From the NCBI RefSeq assembly GCF_004379255.2, contig NC_056037.1:16564902-16628901 (forward strand): DNA of 64,000 bases, given 5' to 3'. The translations under genes and the position numbers were made by a program. Under the pieces are notes generated by a model. The model was not told the origin of the DNA and did no database searches. It saw only the letters and a list, made by a program, of their open reading frames with translations. Below are positions 22,401 to 30,672 of this stretch, one piece after another. This stretch comes from Salvia splendens. Its lineage: Eukaryota > Streptophyta > Magnoliopsida > Lamiales > Lamiaceae. Each line of letters begins with the position of its first letter. The stretch's first letter is position 1.

Positions 22401-22722
22401 CTTCAAATAATACATCCGCTTTCAGTAATTGGCGGACTTCGTCATGGATGACTTGATTTCTTTCTGCCGCAAAGAGTCTTTGCTTCTGTTTTATAGGCCG
22501 GACTGAAGGATCAATATTTAACCGATGTGTAATTACCTCGGGAGACACTCCAGTCATGTCCAACGGAGACCACGCAAAGACATCTTTGTACTCTTTGAGG
22601 AGCTGGATGGTCTTTTCCCGGAGTAGAGGTGTTCCCGCGAAACCGATCTTGACCGTTCTGGATGGATCATCTTCGTATAACTGAACTTTCATCGAGTTCG
22701 GCTCCGGTGTGACTTCGTTCAT
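19459..22722 (-). CDS. Gypsy pol: reverse transcriptase, RNase H, archaeal-type RNase H, integrase (1087 aa)
   Basis: The reverse transcriptase has YVDD at residues 229-232 and WRMCIDFTDLNKHCPKD near 127. The first RNase H region (about 370-485) begins LYLAASDQ where an active enzyme usually has LYLDAS, so its first catalytic Asp appears lost. A second RNase H of archaeal type follows, with IGFVDGASNKTGSGAG (Asp at about 531) and NNEAEYEALLAGL. The integrase has the zinc-binding region before KCTKCQIHAN, then WGIDIVGPLP, ISDNGTQF and HPQANGQTE. The C-terminus ends in a WEGPYRV and VPRTWHISNLKKF module. An ATG is at 22722, but the frame is open upstream to the TAG at 22756-22758 and in register with pro, so pol may be made by read-through rather than from its own start. 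Confidence 0.9.
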   Translation of the reverse strand: MNEVTPEPNSMKVQLYEDDPSRTVKIGFAGTPLLREKTIQLLKEYKDVFAWSPLDMTGVSPEVITHRLNIDPSVRPIKQKQRLFAAERNQVIHDEVRQLLKADVLFEVKYPSWVANPVMIKKKEGGWRMCIDFTDLNKHCPKDCHPLPNIDKKVEALIGFEIFCFLDLYKGYHQVLMDENDASKTAFITDFGIFAYKKMPFGLKNAGATYQRMVDKLFRHLIGKEVEVYVDDIVVKSRSTSEYENNLKSTLDVLKKANLNLNPQKCTFLVDSGKFLGCWVSKEGLKANPLKVQVVQNMAMPKSIHDVQRLTGCLAALNRFLSQAAEKQMPFFNVLKKAPKFEWGAEQKKAFDELKSYLTELPTLSAPTDAEVIFLYLAASDQTISAVLVREEGLKQRPIYFTSRALRGPETRYQPLEKIALALVNAARRLRPYFYAHKVCVLTDLPLRQVLTKPEASGRIAKWAIELGEHSIEYLPRKAIKGQALADFLVEAKFDQAIPIIAEQKNPTNDELTQPQKPEVEPPDCWIGFVDGASNKTGSGAGILLIAPDGHEVTYSLRFLFPTTNNEAEYEALLAGLQLAQRLLVKSLKIHCDSQVIVNHMLGTSEARGERMKKYLDKAQSISRNFSYFRIIRIPRAGNSRADTLSKLASYPSSKVEELPHRSIDEAEVHSVTSSPNWMTPILKYLDQGQLPEDKREARKITCRARRYELHEGVLYRKSYLQPLLRCVGPEETDYILREVHEGSCGSHIGARALAKKVLRWGYYWPTLVQEAVQLVKKCTKCQIHANIPRTPQTDLCAMQSPWPFMQWGIDIVGPLPQAPRQMKFLIVAVDYFTKWVEAEPLATITSSKALDFVWKNIVCRFGIPHILISDNGTQFTDKTFKNWCQELNIQQRFTSVSHPQANGQTEVTNRTLVKGLKTRLEQAKGQWVENLPQVLWSYRTTPKTSNDETPYSLVYGTEAVIPVEIGIPSPRTLNFSTELNDDGLRAELDLAEERRELAFIKEAKYKEQVTRYYNQRVKKLQFQVGDLVLRNNEVSRAEKLGKLEPTWEGPYRVSEVLGKGSYKLTHMSGEQVPRTWHISNLKKFYL

Positions 22723-22749
22723 TTCGCCTGCCTCTGACTCCGGCTGCTG

Positions 22750-22758
22750 TGATTGCTA
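22750..22758 (-). promoter_or_regulatory. Candidate leaky stop codon between pro and pol (TAG CAA TCA)
   Basis: On the minus strand the pro frame ends GCA TAG CAA TCA and pol continues in the same frame. The six bases after TAG fit the CAR-YYA context known to promote UAG read-through in tobamovirus-type RNAs. The distance from the TAG to the pol ATG is 36 nt, a multiple of three. Read-through here is inferred, not shown. Confidence 0.5.
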
Positions 22759-23858
22759 TGCTTGATGGTGCCGATCTGATTGTTCGGCACTTTTAAGCGC
22801 AATCTGCAAACATTCTTTTGCTCTCTTTTGATCACCTCGGATGACTGCTATCCCTCCTTTAGTGGGGATCTTGATTGTGAGGTGATGAGTAGAGCAAATG
22901 GCCCGAACTGTGTTGAGCCAGTCTCTTCCCAGTATAATGTTATACGGGGATCGAGCTTTTACCACAAAAAACTCGATCACCGTACTGGAGCTAGTAGGCG
23001 CTCTTCCTACCGTAATCGGAAGGCTGATAATACCTTCAGGGCGGGTGTCCTCCTGGGCGAAACTTTTCAGAGGAAGTGGGGCCGGACTGAGCCGAGCTGG
23101 ATCCACTTCCAGTTTATCAAAACATTCTTTAAAAAGAATGCTAACCGACGCTCCTGTATCCACAAACACTCTGTGGATCAGTTTGTTTGCCACTCCAGCT
23201 TGAATGACAATAGCGTCTTGATGAGGAGAAATGGCCGGGACGGGATCTGCATCTGAAAATGTAATTACTTCCTCCTTCTTCAGCCTTTTATGTGTTGGCT
23301 CCTCTCGATTGAAGCCTCTGCGCTCTGATTTTAGAGACGATTTAGTCTTCCCGGCTGGGAGAGCATCAATAGTCTGGATTACTCCATCATATTGCGGCTC
23401 GTCATCGTCTTCGGGATCCTGTTGCCTTTTAGGATCCCGAGGAGCGCAGTTCGCACTTCTCTGTTTCTTATTCTTTTTCGGCGGCTTGCTTTGGTATTTT
23501 TTTAGCGTCCCTGCTTTCACAAGAACATCAATATCTGCTGCCAAATTTCGGCACTCCTCGGTATCGTGACCGTGGTCTTGATGGAAGGAGCAATATTTAT
23601 CCTGACTTCGGCGCGTGGCCGATTTCGTCATCGGCTTTGGTTTTTCGAACATATCAGAATGCAGTTCGAAAATTTCCGCTCTCGACTTGTTCAATGGTAC
23701 GAACTGAGCGGGTGGTTTCTCAGGATTGAGACGTGGTCCCAATCTGTCTTGTACCGGTGCCCTTTGAATTCTTTCAAAAGGAGTTCGGCGAGGATGTCCC
23801 TGATCGCTATGATCGGGCTTCCTCTTGTCTCCTCTGGAAGAGCTGTCTAAAGACCGTT
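22756..23858 (-). CDS. Gypsy nucleocapsid-type zinc motif and aspartic protease region
   Basis: The frame opens in the overlap with the end of gag and shows no convincing ATG of its own. In order it has a Lys/Arg-rich stretch (GHPRRTPFERI), a variant zinc motif YCSFHQDHGHDTEEC, a basic linker (PPKKNKKQR), and the retropepsin-type active site VFVDTGASVSILF, followed by NIILGRDWL. It ends at the TAG discussed separately. It is in a different frame from gag; a single base in the run of three T at 23857-23859 (A on the coding strand) would account for the shift. Its products would process the polyprotein. Confidence 0.75.
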
Positions 23859-24833
23859 TCGACGGTCTGCCTCATCAGCACGAGAAAACTGGTCCGCAAT
23901 GTCCCACATCTCTTGAGCTGTTTGCGGACTGCATTCAACGAGCTTTCTGTAGAGAGCTCCTGGCAGAATTCCATTTTGGAATGCCGAAATGACAAGTAGA
24001 TCATTGAGATCATCTACTTGTAGGCATTCCTTGTGGAATCTTGTCATGAAGTCGCTAATCTTTTCATCGCGACCTTGACGTATAGAAAGCAGCTGAGCCG
24101 AAGTGATTCGGGTTTCAGCTTTCTGGAAGAACCTCCTATGAAAAGCATCCATTAGATCTCTGTAAGATCTAATGCTACCTTGAGGGAGGCTATCAAACCA
24201 CCTTCTTGCGTTCCCGATGAGCAGCTCGGGAAACAGCTTACACATATGAACCTCATTGAGACCTTGGTTCGCCATATTATACTGATAGCGTCCCAGGAAA
24301 TCATGAGGATCCACTAACCCGTCATAAGTCACTGACGGAGTTCGGTAATTCTGTGGCAACGGAGTTCTGGTGATATCATCCGAAAATGTAGTCTTCAGCG
24401 CTCCATACATAGCGAATCCGACATCTCTACGGTATGGTGGAGATGGAGTTCTCCTGTGATTTCGGTAACAAGGAGGAGAAGGAACATATCGGTGGTGAGG
24501 ATTCTTTCTCCTGGAAGATACGACACTACTGCGGTAGTGACTTTCATGTCTGGAGGGGGAGGGAGAATCCGCCGTTTTCTTCTCCGGCTTCTGGCTCTTT
24601 TGCAGGAATGTTAAGAACTCATCCTGCTTCTCAGCCAAGAACAACTTGACAGCCTCATTCAAATCGAGTTGCTGGGGAGGCTCGGTGCGATGACTTTTTG
24701 AGTAGTTTGTTCTTTCACCGTGAGAACTGGAGGCAGATTTCTCCAGAGGCTGTTTTCCAGACCTACGGGCTGGACTAGCTTCCTCACGTTCATCACGGAC
24801 GGAAGTATGGGTATTATGTGATCTGGTACGCAT
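23847..24833 (-). CDS. Gypsy gag (capsid), 328 aa, with early end by frameshift
   Basis: The first true ATG is at 24833 (MRTRSHNTHTSVRDE); upstream the frame uses only TTG. An Arg/Ser-rich, disordered N-terminal third is followed by the retrotransposon capsid core: DPHDFLGRYQYNMANQGLNE, CKLFPELLIGNARRWFDSLPQGSI, MDAFHRRFF and LLSIRQGRDEKISDFMTRF. The frame stops at 23847, just where the protease-side frame takes over. Gag assembles the particle that carries the RNA. Confidence 0.88.
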   Translation of the reverse strand: MRTRSHNTHTSVRDEREEASPARRSGKQPLEKSASSSHGERTNYSKSHRTEPPQQLDLNEAVKLFLAEKQDEFLTFLQKSQKPEKKTADSPSPSRHESHYRSSVVSSRRKNPHHRYVPSPPCYRNHRRTPSPPYRRDVGFAMYGALKTTFSDDITRTPLPQNYRTPSVTYDGLVDPHDFLGRYQYNMANQGLNEVHMCKLFPELLIGNARRWFDSLPQGSIRSYRDLMDAFHRRFFQKAETRITSAQLLSIRQGRDEKISDFMTRFHKECLQVDDLNDLLVISAFQNGILPGALYRKLVECSPQTAQEMWDIADQFSRADEADRRNGL

Positions 24834-24887
24834 TTTTTGGTGGAAGAGGATCAAAAACTCGCTTTTATCACAGTTTTGGTTTTCTGT

Positions 24888-24907
24888 GTTCCCACAGACA
24901 GCGCCAG
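24888..24907 (-). other. Primer-binding site of the Gypsy element
   Basis: Directly inside the 5' LTR the minus strand reads CTGGCGCTGTCTGTGGGAAC. The TGGCGC start pairs with a tRNA ending GCGCCA. The matching tRNA is not certain: only the first bases fit Asp-type tRNA. The Copia element has an almost identical site. Confidence 0.65.
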
Positions 24908-25476
24908 TGATGATTTAGCGAATTTTTGATGGGAATAAATGCAAGTAATAAATGAAGATCACAACACTGAAAATTACGTGGTTCGATTTACTGAGGTAAA
25001 TCTACGTCCACGGGAAGAATAGAGGGCAAATTTGTATTGCTTGATCTAGCTTACAGATTACAATACTGATTTGCTATATGAGATTCAGGATCTAGAGAAC
25101 TTAACTTTGGTCTATCTGATCTAAGTTCTATTTATACATTCGAACTAAGATCGTGGTTTGCAGCCCTGGTAGGGGGGTTGATAACTGCTTAATACCACTA
25201 AATAGATCGTGGGTGTAATGGAGGTCGTGGAGATCCTGCATGGGTCCACTATCTCCTTGTTCGGTCGAATACTGAGACCGAACTGCTGAACTTTGCCGAT
25301 CAGCTTTTGCCGATCTGAGAGTTGAGCTCGATTGGTCGGCTTTTACCGAGCTATAGGCTGTGACCGAACTCTTTGGTTGTGCCGAACTGATACTCTTTCT
25401 TGGGTTTTGGGCTGATGGGCCGTCACTGCTATTGGGCTCGCAATTATTGTTTAGTTGTTTAGTTCGTATCCCATCA
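24908..25476 (-). repeat. 5' LTR of the Gypsy element
   Basis: 569 bp; no difference was seen from the 3' LTR at 15095-15663. It should contain the promoter for gag-pol, with TATAAATAG on the minus strand at about 25128-25136. Confidence 0.95.
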
Positions 25477-25817
25477 GCTTGCACATCTTCCAAGGTGATC
25501 GTCGTCTCACCGATCGGTAGATGGAATGTGTGTGTCTCCGGCCTCCAACACTCAATCAACGCCGTGATCAGCTCATTGTCGACCTTCATTGGCTTCCCAC
25601 AATCGATCACGCCTTTGAAACCAAAGACGTCAAGCCAATATCTTACATTCTCATGAATGTCGACGTCCCAAGTCTTACTTTCAGTCCTTCTGACTTTAAA
25701 TACTTGGGTTGTTCCCTCTTTCATGAGTTTATTTGAAATGTGATTTTTTTGCATATTTAAGACGGACGGGTCTTCGGGTCCATACAATAAATGTCCGGTA
25801 GAACTTGAAGTCGCCAT
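25477..25817 (-). pseudogene. Plant mobile domain (PMD) gene, 5' piece, right of the Gypsy insertion
   Basis: The ATG is at 25817 (MATSSSTGHLLYGPEDPSVLNMQKNHISN). It continues through DIHENVRYWLDVFGFKGVIDCGKP to ALIECWRPETHTFHLPIGETTITLEDVQA, then the frame runs into the Gypsy LTR at the GCTTG target duplication. The gene resumes at 15094. WRPETHTFHLP and EMTITLEDV-like blocks are hallmarks of the PMD. Only the last 69 bp (25477-25545) are also present in the inverted copy. PMD proteins such as MAIN act in silencing of transposons; many PMD genes are transposon-derived, and this one may belong to a Mutator-type element. Confidence 0.8.
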
Positions 25818-26299
25818 CTAGTATAAGTACATATTCACAAAACAACAATTACAAATTCACAATGGCATGTACAAATAACATAATATAACAAGAGAACAAC
25901 AAGTGATAGGGTTGCAAGTGTAATGAGTTAGGTTATTTGTTATAAACCCTAATTTACAACCAAAATCACAACATCAATCATCTAAAACATACCAATATTA
26001 TACAATAGCATGAATTTAGCCACTAAAATCCATTACAATTAACTAACCAACAAAAAAATCAACCAAATTGGAGCTATTTGTTATAAACCCTAATTTACAA
26101 ATATTAGGGGAAATCTAATCAATCTATTCAAATTAACAACAAATAAGGAAGGAAGGTAGAAGGATTGAACGAAACTTACCGGAACACAGAGTGGAAATCG
26201 TCTTCTTCGCCGAATCAGAAAGAAAAAATCGCCACCAAGTTTCGTCTCTCTGCGTCGTGAATGAGCTACTGCCTTCGCTGGTATTTTAATTCGAAGTTA
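25818..26299 (-). promoter_or_regulatory. Upstream region of the PMD gene with a duplicated telo-box sequence
   Basis: A 26-bp direct repeat at 25934-25959 and 26075-26100 contains AAACCCTAA, the telo-box seen in promoters of many growth-related plant genes. A possible splice donor (minus strand) lies near 26180. No separate gene was recognised. Confidence 0.4.
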
Positions 26300-26544
26300 G
26301 AGACGCATGAGACTCATGCGTCTCTCAATAAGACGCATGACGCTCATGCGTCGTCGGTGGAATTTAAAAAAAATAAAAGACGCATGAGGCTCATGCGTCT
26401 TTTATAGAGACGCATGACGCTCATGCGTCGTTAAAATAAAACGGAAAAAAAAAGATAGACGCATGACTTTCATGCGTCTCTATGAAAGACGCATGAGAGT
26501 CATGCGTCTCATTAAAAAGAGACGCATGAGGGTCATGCGTCTCT
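26300..26544. repeat. Array of seven short palindromes (AGACGCATGA-nnn-TCATGCGTCT)
   Basis: Seven copies lie at about 26300-26324, 26331-26352, 26378-26400, 26408-26429, 26457-26480, 26487-26510 and 26519-26544. Each has a 10-bp arm AGACGCATGA, a 3-base centre and TCATGCGTCT; copies 2 and 4 end TCATGCGTCG. The centres differ: gac, cgc, ggc, cgc, ctt, gag, ggg. The arms hardly change while the centre varies and the spacing is irregular. The array lies between the PMD gene start and its inverted copy. Protein binding or hairpin formation are both possible. Confidence 0.85.
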
Positions 26545-26687
26545 CCTAAATCCGGAACAAAAAAAAAGTGCAGTACAAACGAGGAATGATATCTTTTGTC
26601 TAGTACAAAAGAAGAAAAAACCCCGAGATCAGCCCTAGCCCGGCATTCACCACACGGAGATAGTGCTCGAGAGGGTGGCAGTAGATT

Positions 26688-27085
26688 GAGGCCGGAGACA
26701 CACACATTCCATCTACCGATCGGTGAGACGACGATCACCTTGGAAGATGTGCAAGCCATCTGGGGCTTGAGGGCGGATGGTCTCGTTTTCACAGGGCGTG
26801 ACTATCATGACAACTTTCCAGATTGGACCAGCAAGTGCCGCGATCTGCTGGGATGGATACCAGATTCATCCACAGAGACAAAGCAAGGCGGTTTGCTGAT
26901 GACTGCGCTCATCAACCAGACTAGGATGCCACTGGGTGATGACCTACCTACGTACGTTTACATCCAAAGGGCACGTATCCATGCCCTAGTTTTATTAGGA
27001 GGTCTCATTCTACCGGACACCACGGGTTGTAAGGTGCCATTTATGTGGTTGAATGGGCTTGGGGATCCGGAAGAGGTGAAGAATA
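26688..27085 (+). pseudogene. Inverted, uninterrupted copy of the PMD fragment
   Basis: These 398 bp are the reverse complement of 25477-25545 joined to 14761-15094, with no difference seen. The target sequence CAAGC occurs once (26752-26756), so this copy is the empty site for the Gypsy insertion. An ORF from 26596 to 27114 reads through it (RPETHTFHLPIGETTITLEDVQAIWGL and on to LGDPEEVKN), but its first 30 residues come from unrelated sequence and it ends soon after the copied part. It therefore lacks the PMD N-terminus. Confidence 0.85.
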
Positions 27086-27488
27086 TTAGTCTCATACATC
27101 AAAATTTAAAATAATGTTTTGAATTTATTTTAGTGTAAATCTAAAAATAGGTGTATTCTAATAAAAAAAATCTAAAATGTGATAAGTTTTGAAATATCTT
27201 AGAGGTTAATTCTCTACTTATTTTGAATTTTGAAGTACCATTAAAGACGATCTTAACTTGAAACGAAACTAATAATCGGTTTATCATATACAACTTGGAC
27301 AAAGAGAATATCATATGATACTAATATAATTTCAAGAAAGACAAAAATACAAAATTACATCAAGTTCACATCTAAAGTAAATATTGTAGAATTAACTACT
27401 TTGAGATACATTTTGTCTCATAAAAGATTGTGAAACTAAGATAGAAAAAAATAATTGAAGTATTAATATTGAAGAAAATAAAAAAGTA
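27086..27488. other. AT-rich intergenic DNA, no gene seen
   Basis: No coding or repeat structure was recognised. Confidence 0.5.
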
Positions 27489-27710
27489 CTCCCTCCGTTC
27501 CATGTTAATAGAGTCATTTTTCTATTTTGGGAAGTTCCAAGTTAATTGAGTCATTTATATTTTTAGCAAAAAGTGATTCTTCTTTTTACTTTATTCTCTC
27601 TTCATCTCTCTTACTTTACTCTCTCTTACTTTTTTCACCATCCATTTAACACACTATTCTTAAACTCCGTGCTGAAAAGAAATGCCTCTATTAACAAGGA
27701 ACGGAGGGAG
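27489..27710. mobile_element. Stowaway MITE, 222 bp, well preserved
   Basis: It begins TA-CTCCCTCCGTTCCATGTTA and ends TTAACAAGGAACGGAGGGAG-TA. The termini are nearly perfect and TA is duplicated (27487-27488, 27711-27712). A young copy of the family. Confidence 0.85.
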
Positions 27711-27948
27711 TACTAGTTAAATATATTGAAGATAATTTACTTTTTCTAAAAATAAAAAAGAAAGTAAGACATATTTAAATGGAGAAATATCTATTGTCAT
27801 TTATTTTTCTATGCTTTTTAGTTTGAAAACTAATTTACTACTCCAGTAATACATATTTATAACATATTTATAATTCACTCCTGGCCCCCAAATCCATGTA
27901 TATTATAGGCCCATTAGCCTCTAGGAGTGAGTTGCCTTAAACTTATAA

Positions 27949-29717
27949 GAGCATCCACAACGCGTTTCGTTGCCATCTCTATCTCGTCTCAGCGAGACGA
28001 GACGGCGTTGCAGCCCCGCGTCTCGTCTCGGTCTCGGCAAGCGTCTCGTCCCAGCGAGACGGATGGCGCGCGCTGGCGCTAGGCGTGACGCCCACTCACC
28101 GGCCCGCGAGTAGGCGTCGTCAGTGCTGACGCAATAAATCATTTTTTTAAAAATTCGATTTTAATAAAAAAATATTAATAATAAGTAAAAAATAAAAAAC
28201 TGTCATTTTTTTAAAAAAATTATTTTATTTTTCTTTTTTACTCTATAAATGTTCCTCTTTCATCCTCATTATACACATAAACACACATCTATTCTTCTCA
28301 AATCATCTCCATTTCCTCTCCAATTTTCATCTCACATCTCCAATTTTCATCTCAAAAATGTCTGGCGACGGAAACGAGGGCTGCTCCGGTGGATATGACT
28401 TGAACGCGTTTGGCGATTGGGGGCATGTACAATGTCTTGGGTGGTTCCGGTTCTGGTTCGTCGACGCCGCGCACCCAAGGCTCGTCGGCGCCGGCGGCGT
28501 ACCAACCACCCCATTTTGATATGGATGTATACGCTCGTCCATCCGCCCTGAGGTATGGGCAATCGCAGGGATTATCCCAAATTAGGGAGGATTTTCCGGA
28601 TGAACCCAATCCGAAAGGAGGACACGACGGTGGAAGCTCTAGGGGTCGCGCATTCGACGCCGTGGAGGAAGAGGAGGAGGCGGCCAAGGAGGAGAAGGAT
28701 ATAGGCCGTCATCCATACAACCGAGCGGACACGATGACTCTGTTCAATGCTTAGGTCAGCGTCTCGTACGATCCCATCGTCGGGAATCAACAAACCCGCA
28801 AGTGTTTTTGGGAAAAGGTCACCGCCGCCTACAACGAGAACAAGCCGGCTCGGTCCCACCGTAGCACCCTGAAGATGCTCCGCAGTCATTTTGACCGCGT
28901 CGACAGAGATGTCAAAAAATTTTGCGGCATCTACAAGAATGAAGCAGCTCAATACCAAAGCGGAGCCAGTGGAGCCGACATTATAAGAACGGCTTTGCGA
29001 GTCTTCTTTGACGACAACGACAAAGAATTCAAACATGTCGATGTTTGGGAGGCCGTCAAAGACGTTGAAAGGTGAGTCGGCGGTGTCCAGTCTAGCCAGG
29101 GCTCGAGCTCGAAGAGCACGAAGCACACGGTGGGTGACCAATACTCGTCTAGTGAGGGCGGGTCAGGCAGCGCCTCACAAGAGGTTGAGGGCACGGCCAC
29201 CGATGCAGGGGGCTCCTTCCGTGGGCGCCGTCGGCCGCAAGGGACCAAGGCGGCTAGAGGGAGGAGGGGACGAGGCGAATCAAGCCAGTCGGGCTCGGGC
29301 TCGAACACCCTATTGTCCATGTACTTGACCGCCACGATGGCGGACACTTCCCGCATGACGCCTCCACAATATCAAGCTCATCTTGTCGGAATTGAGTATA
29401 TGGCAAGACAAATTGGTATTCCGCCTCCAGGTAGCTTGAGTGCACCGCCACCGCCTTCGAGGGATGATTCACCGGCGGAGTAGTTTTTATAATTTCTATA
29501 AAATTGTATTTTAAATTATGTCTTTTTTTTTATTTATTTTGCCACGAATTTAATTATGTATTTTTTTAAGGATTTTAAGTTGTAATTTTATTTTATTTAA
29601 TGAAGTGTGCTTTTAATAATTGAATTTGATGGAAATAAAAATAAAAAATGAAATTAAATGAATAGTTAAAGGATGAGATGGTTAAGAGACGGATAAGAAA
29701 CAGCGTTGCGGATGGCC
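27949..29717 (+). mobile_element. PIF/Harbinger-like element with ORF1 relic, 1769 bp
   Basis: The left end GAGCATCCACAACGCG and the reverse of the right end, GGCCATCCGCAACGCTG, are inverted. TAA is duplicated at 27946-27948 and 29718-29720. The left subterminal region (27965-28065) holds many CGAGACG/CGTCTCG repeats. Only an ORF1-type gene is present; no DDE transposase was seen. Confidence 0.85.
28358..29483 (+). pseudogene. Harbinger ORF1-type protein, broken by a frameshift and two stops
   Basis: It starts MSGDGNEGCSGGYDLNAFGDW. A shift near 28400 moves into the frame that then runs to TAG 29481-29483. That frame has in-frame stops at 28752-28754 (TAG) and 29073-29075 (TGA). The conserved part (TRKCFWEKVTAAYNENKP, HRSTLKMLRSHFDRVDRDVKKFCGIYKNEAAQYQSGASGADII, FKHVDVWEAVKD) is the family's Myb/SANT-like core; a Gly/Ser/Arg-rich tail follows. 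A related but distinct subfamily from the ORF at 44260. Confidence 0.75.
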
Positions 29718-29802
29718 TAAGGGTCTTCTTAATTTGAATTTTGTTTTAGTGGAATTTGTTCTTGCATTTCCACTTCATGGAGGCGCAACAATGCTACAAG
29801 AA

Positions 29803-29870
29803 TGTTAGGAATCAAGCCACGTGGCCTGTCTGTAACTAATCAATCGCTAACACGTTCTAAATTATTGATT
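29803..29870. repeat. Dispersed repeat fragment, also at 54825
   Basis: TGTTAGGAATCAAGCCACG starts a stretch of about 65 bp that recurs with changes at 54825-54890 (both with CTAACACGTTC or ATTAGCACGTTCC further on). The TGTTAGG start is LTR-like, so both may be solo-LTR or TRIM fragments. Confidence 0.45.
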
Positions 29871-30669
29871 GATTTTTTAATCAAGGCCATTAGTTGGAAA
29901 ATTACAGAAAGAAATTAAAAGAAAATCAAGACAGTTAACAATGAGCAAGCTTCTAATTATAGCATACCATGCCTTTCTATGTTATTAGTACTATAATATT
30001 TATATTTTTAATTATGCTTTTGCGTTTAATACAGGTAAAAAAATTAAAGATTATGCATAATAGTACATAATTATATATTCACCAGCTATTAGTCTAAGTT
30101 GCAAACCTAAAAATAGGTACATTTTACTTAAAAAACCAAATATGAGATATTTTGGAGTACTATTGCAACTAGTTACTTATCTCATTTTAGATTTTAGTGT
30201 ATCATTGAAGATGGTCTTAAAATCATTACGAAAAATTAAATACATAACAGCAGTATAACTCTTTTTAACTAAATCAATTCTCAATTACAGTTGTCAAGTG
30301 CCATATATGTAGAACCGGTTTTAAGTTTTAACTTTGAAAAGCTTTGGACACGAAAAATTTATAATCTGAAAAACAATAACGATAAAACAAAGTTTAAACA
30401 ACAAAATGATAATTAATGGATAAATTTGATGACAAACAATACGGGTATTTTAAAGAAGTTGTCGAATAAAGCTTGCAATCAAATTTTAAGGTGCACAATT
30501 TTGACACCAAAAAAAAGAAGAGAAAAACGAGATTTGGGCAAAAAGTTGACACAATACTCCAAATGCAGGATACGCGGTCGAAAATTTGGTCTTGATGAGA
30601 TGTTCTTCATATTTCTAAACCAAAAATATTTAATTACCTATTTTTCACCTAACAATTAAAAGTGCTTTC
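29871..30669. other. AT-rich intergenic DNA, no gene seen
   Basis: No coding or repeat structure was recognised. Confidence 0.5.
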
Positions 30670-30672
30670 TTA

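Larger units (their letters stand above)
15095..25476 (-). mobile_element. Complete Ty3/Gypsy LTR retrotransposon (Tat-type), 10,382 bp
   Basis: The LTRs at 15095-15663 and 24908-25476 are both 569 bp and showed no difference on reading. The 5-bp target duplication GCTTG is at 15090-15094 and 25477-25481. Order on the minus strand is 5' LTR, primer-binding site, gag, protease, reverse transcriptase, RNase H, second (archaeal-type) RNase H, integrase, a long 3' region with antisense ORFs, polypurine tract, 3' LTR. Dual RNase H plus antisense ORFs fits the Tat lineage. The empty site survives in the inverted PMD copy (CAAGC once at 26752-26756). The element carries one frameshift (gag/pro) and one in-frame TAG (pro/pol). 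Confidence 0.95.

Noticed and set aside
23847..23870. Programmed minus-one frameshift between gag and pro
   Set aside because: No X-XXY-YYZ heptamer is present in the gag frame at the overlap; a one-base indel in a short homopolymer run is simpler.
26300..26544. CRISPR-like appearance of the regularly repeated 23-bp palindromes
   Set aside because: The sequence is plant nuclear, the spacers are short, irregular and AT-rich, and the repeats are full palindromes with variable centres. No cas genes are present.
26421..26792. Minus-strand ORF containing PMD-like residues (CTSSKVIVVSPIGRWNVC)
   Set aside because: It is the antisense reading of the inverted PMD copy, running on into the palindrome array; no family motif on this strand.
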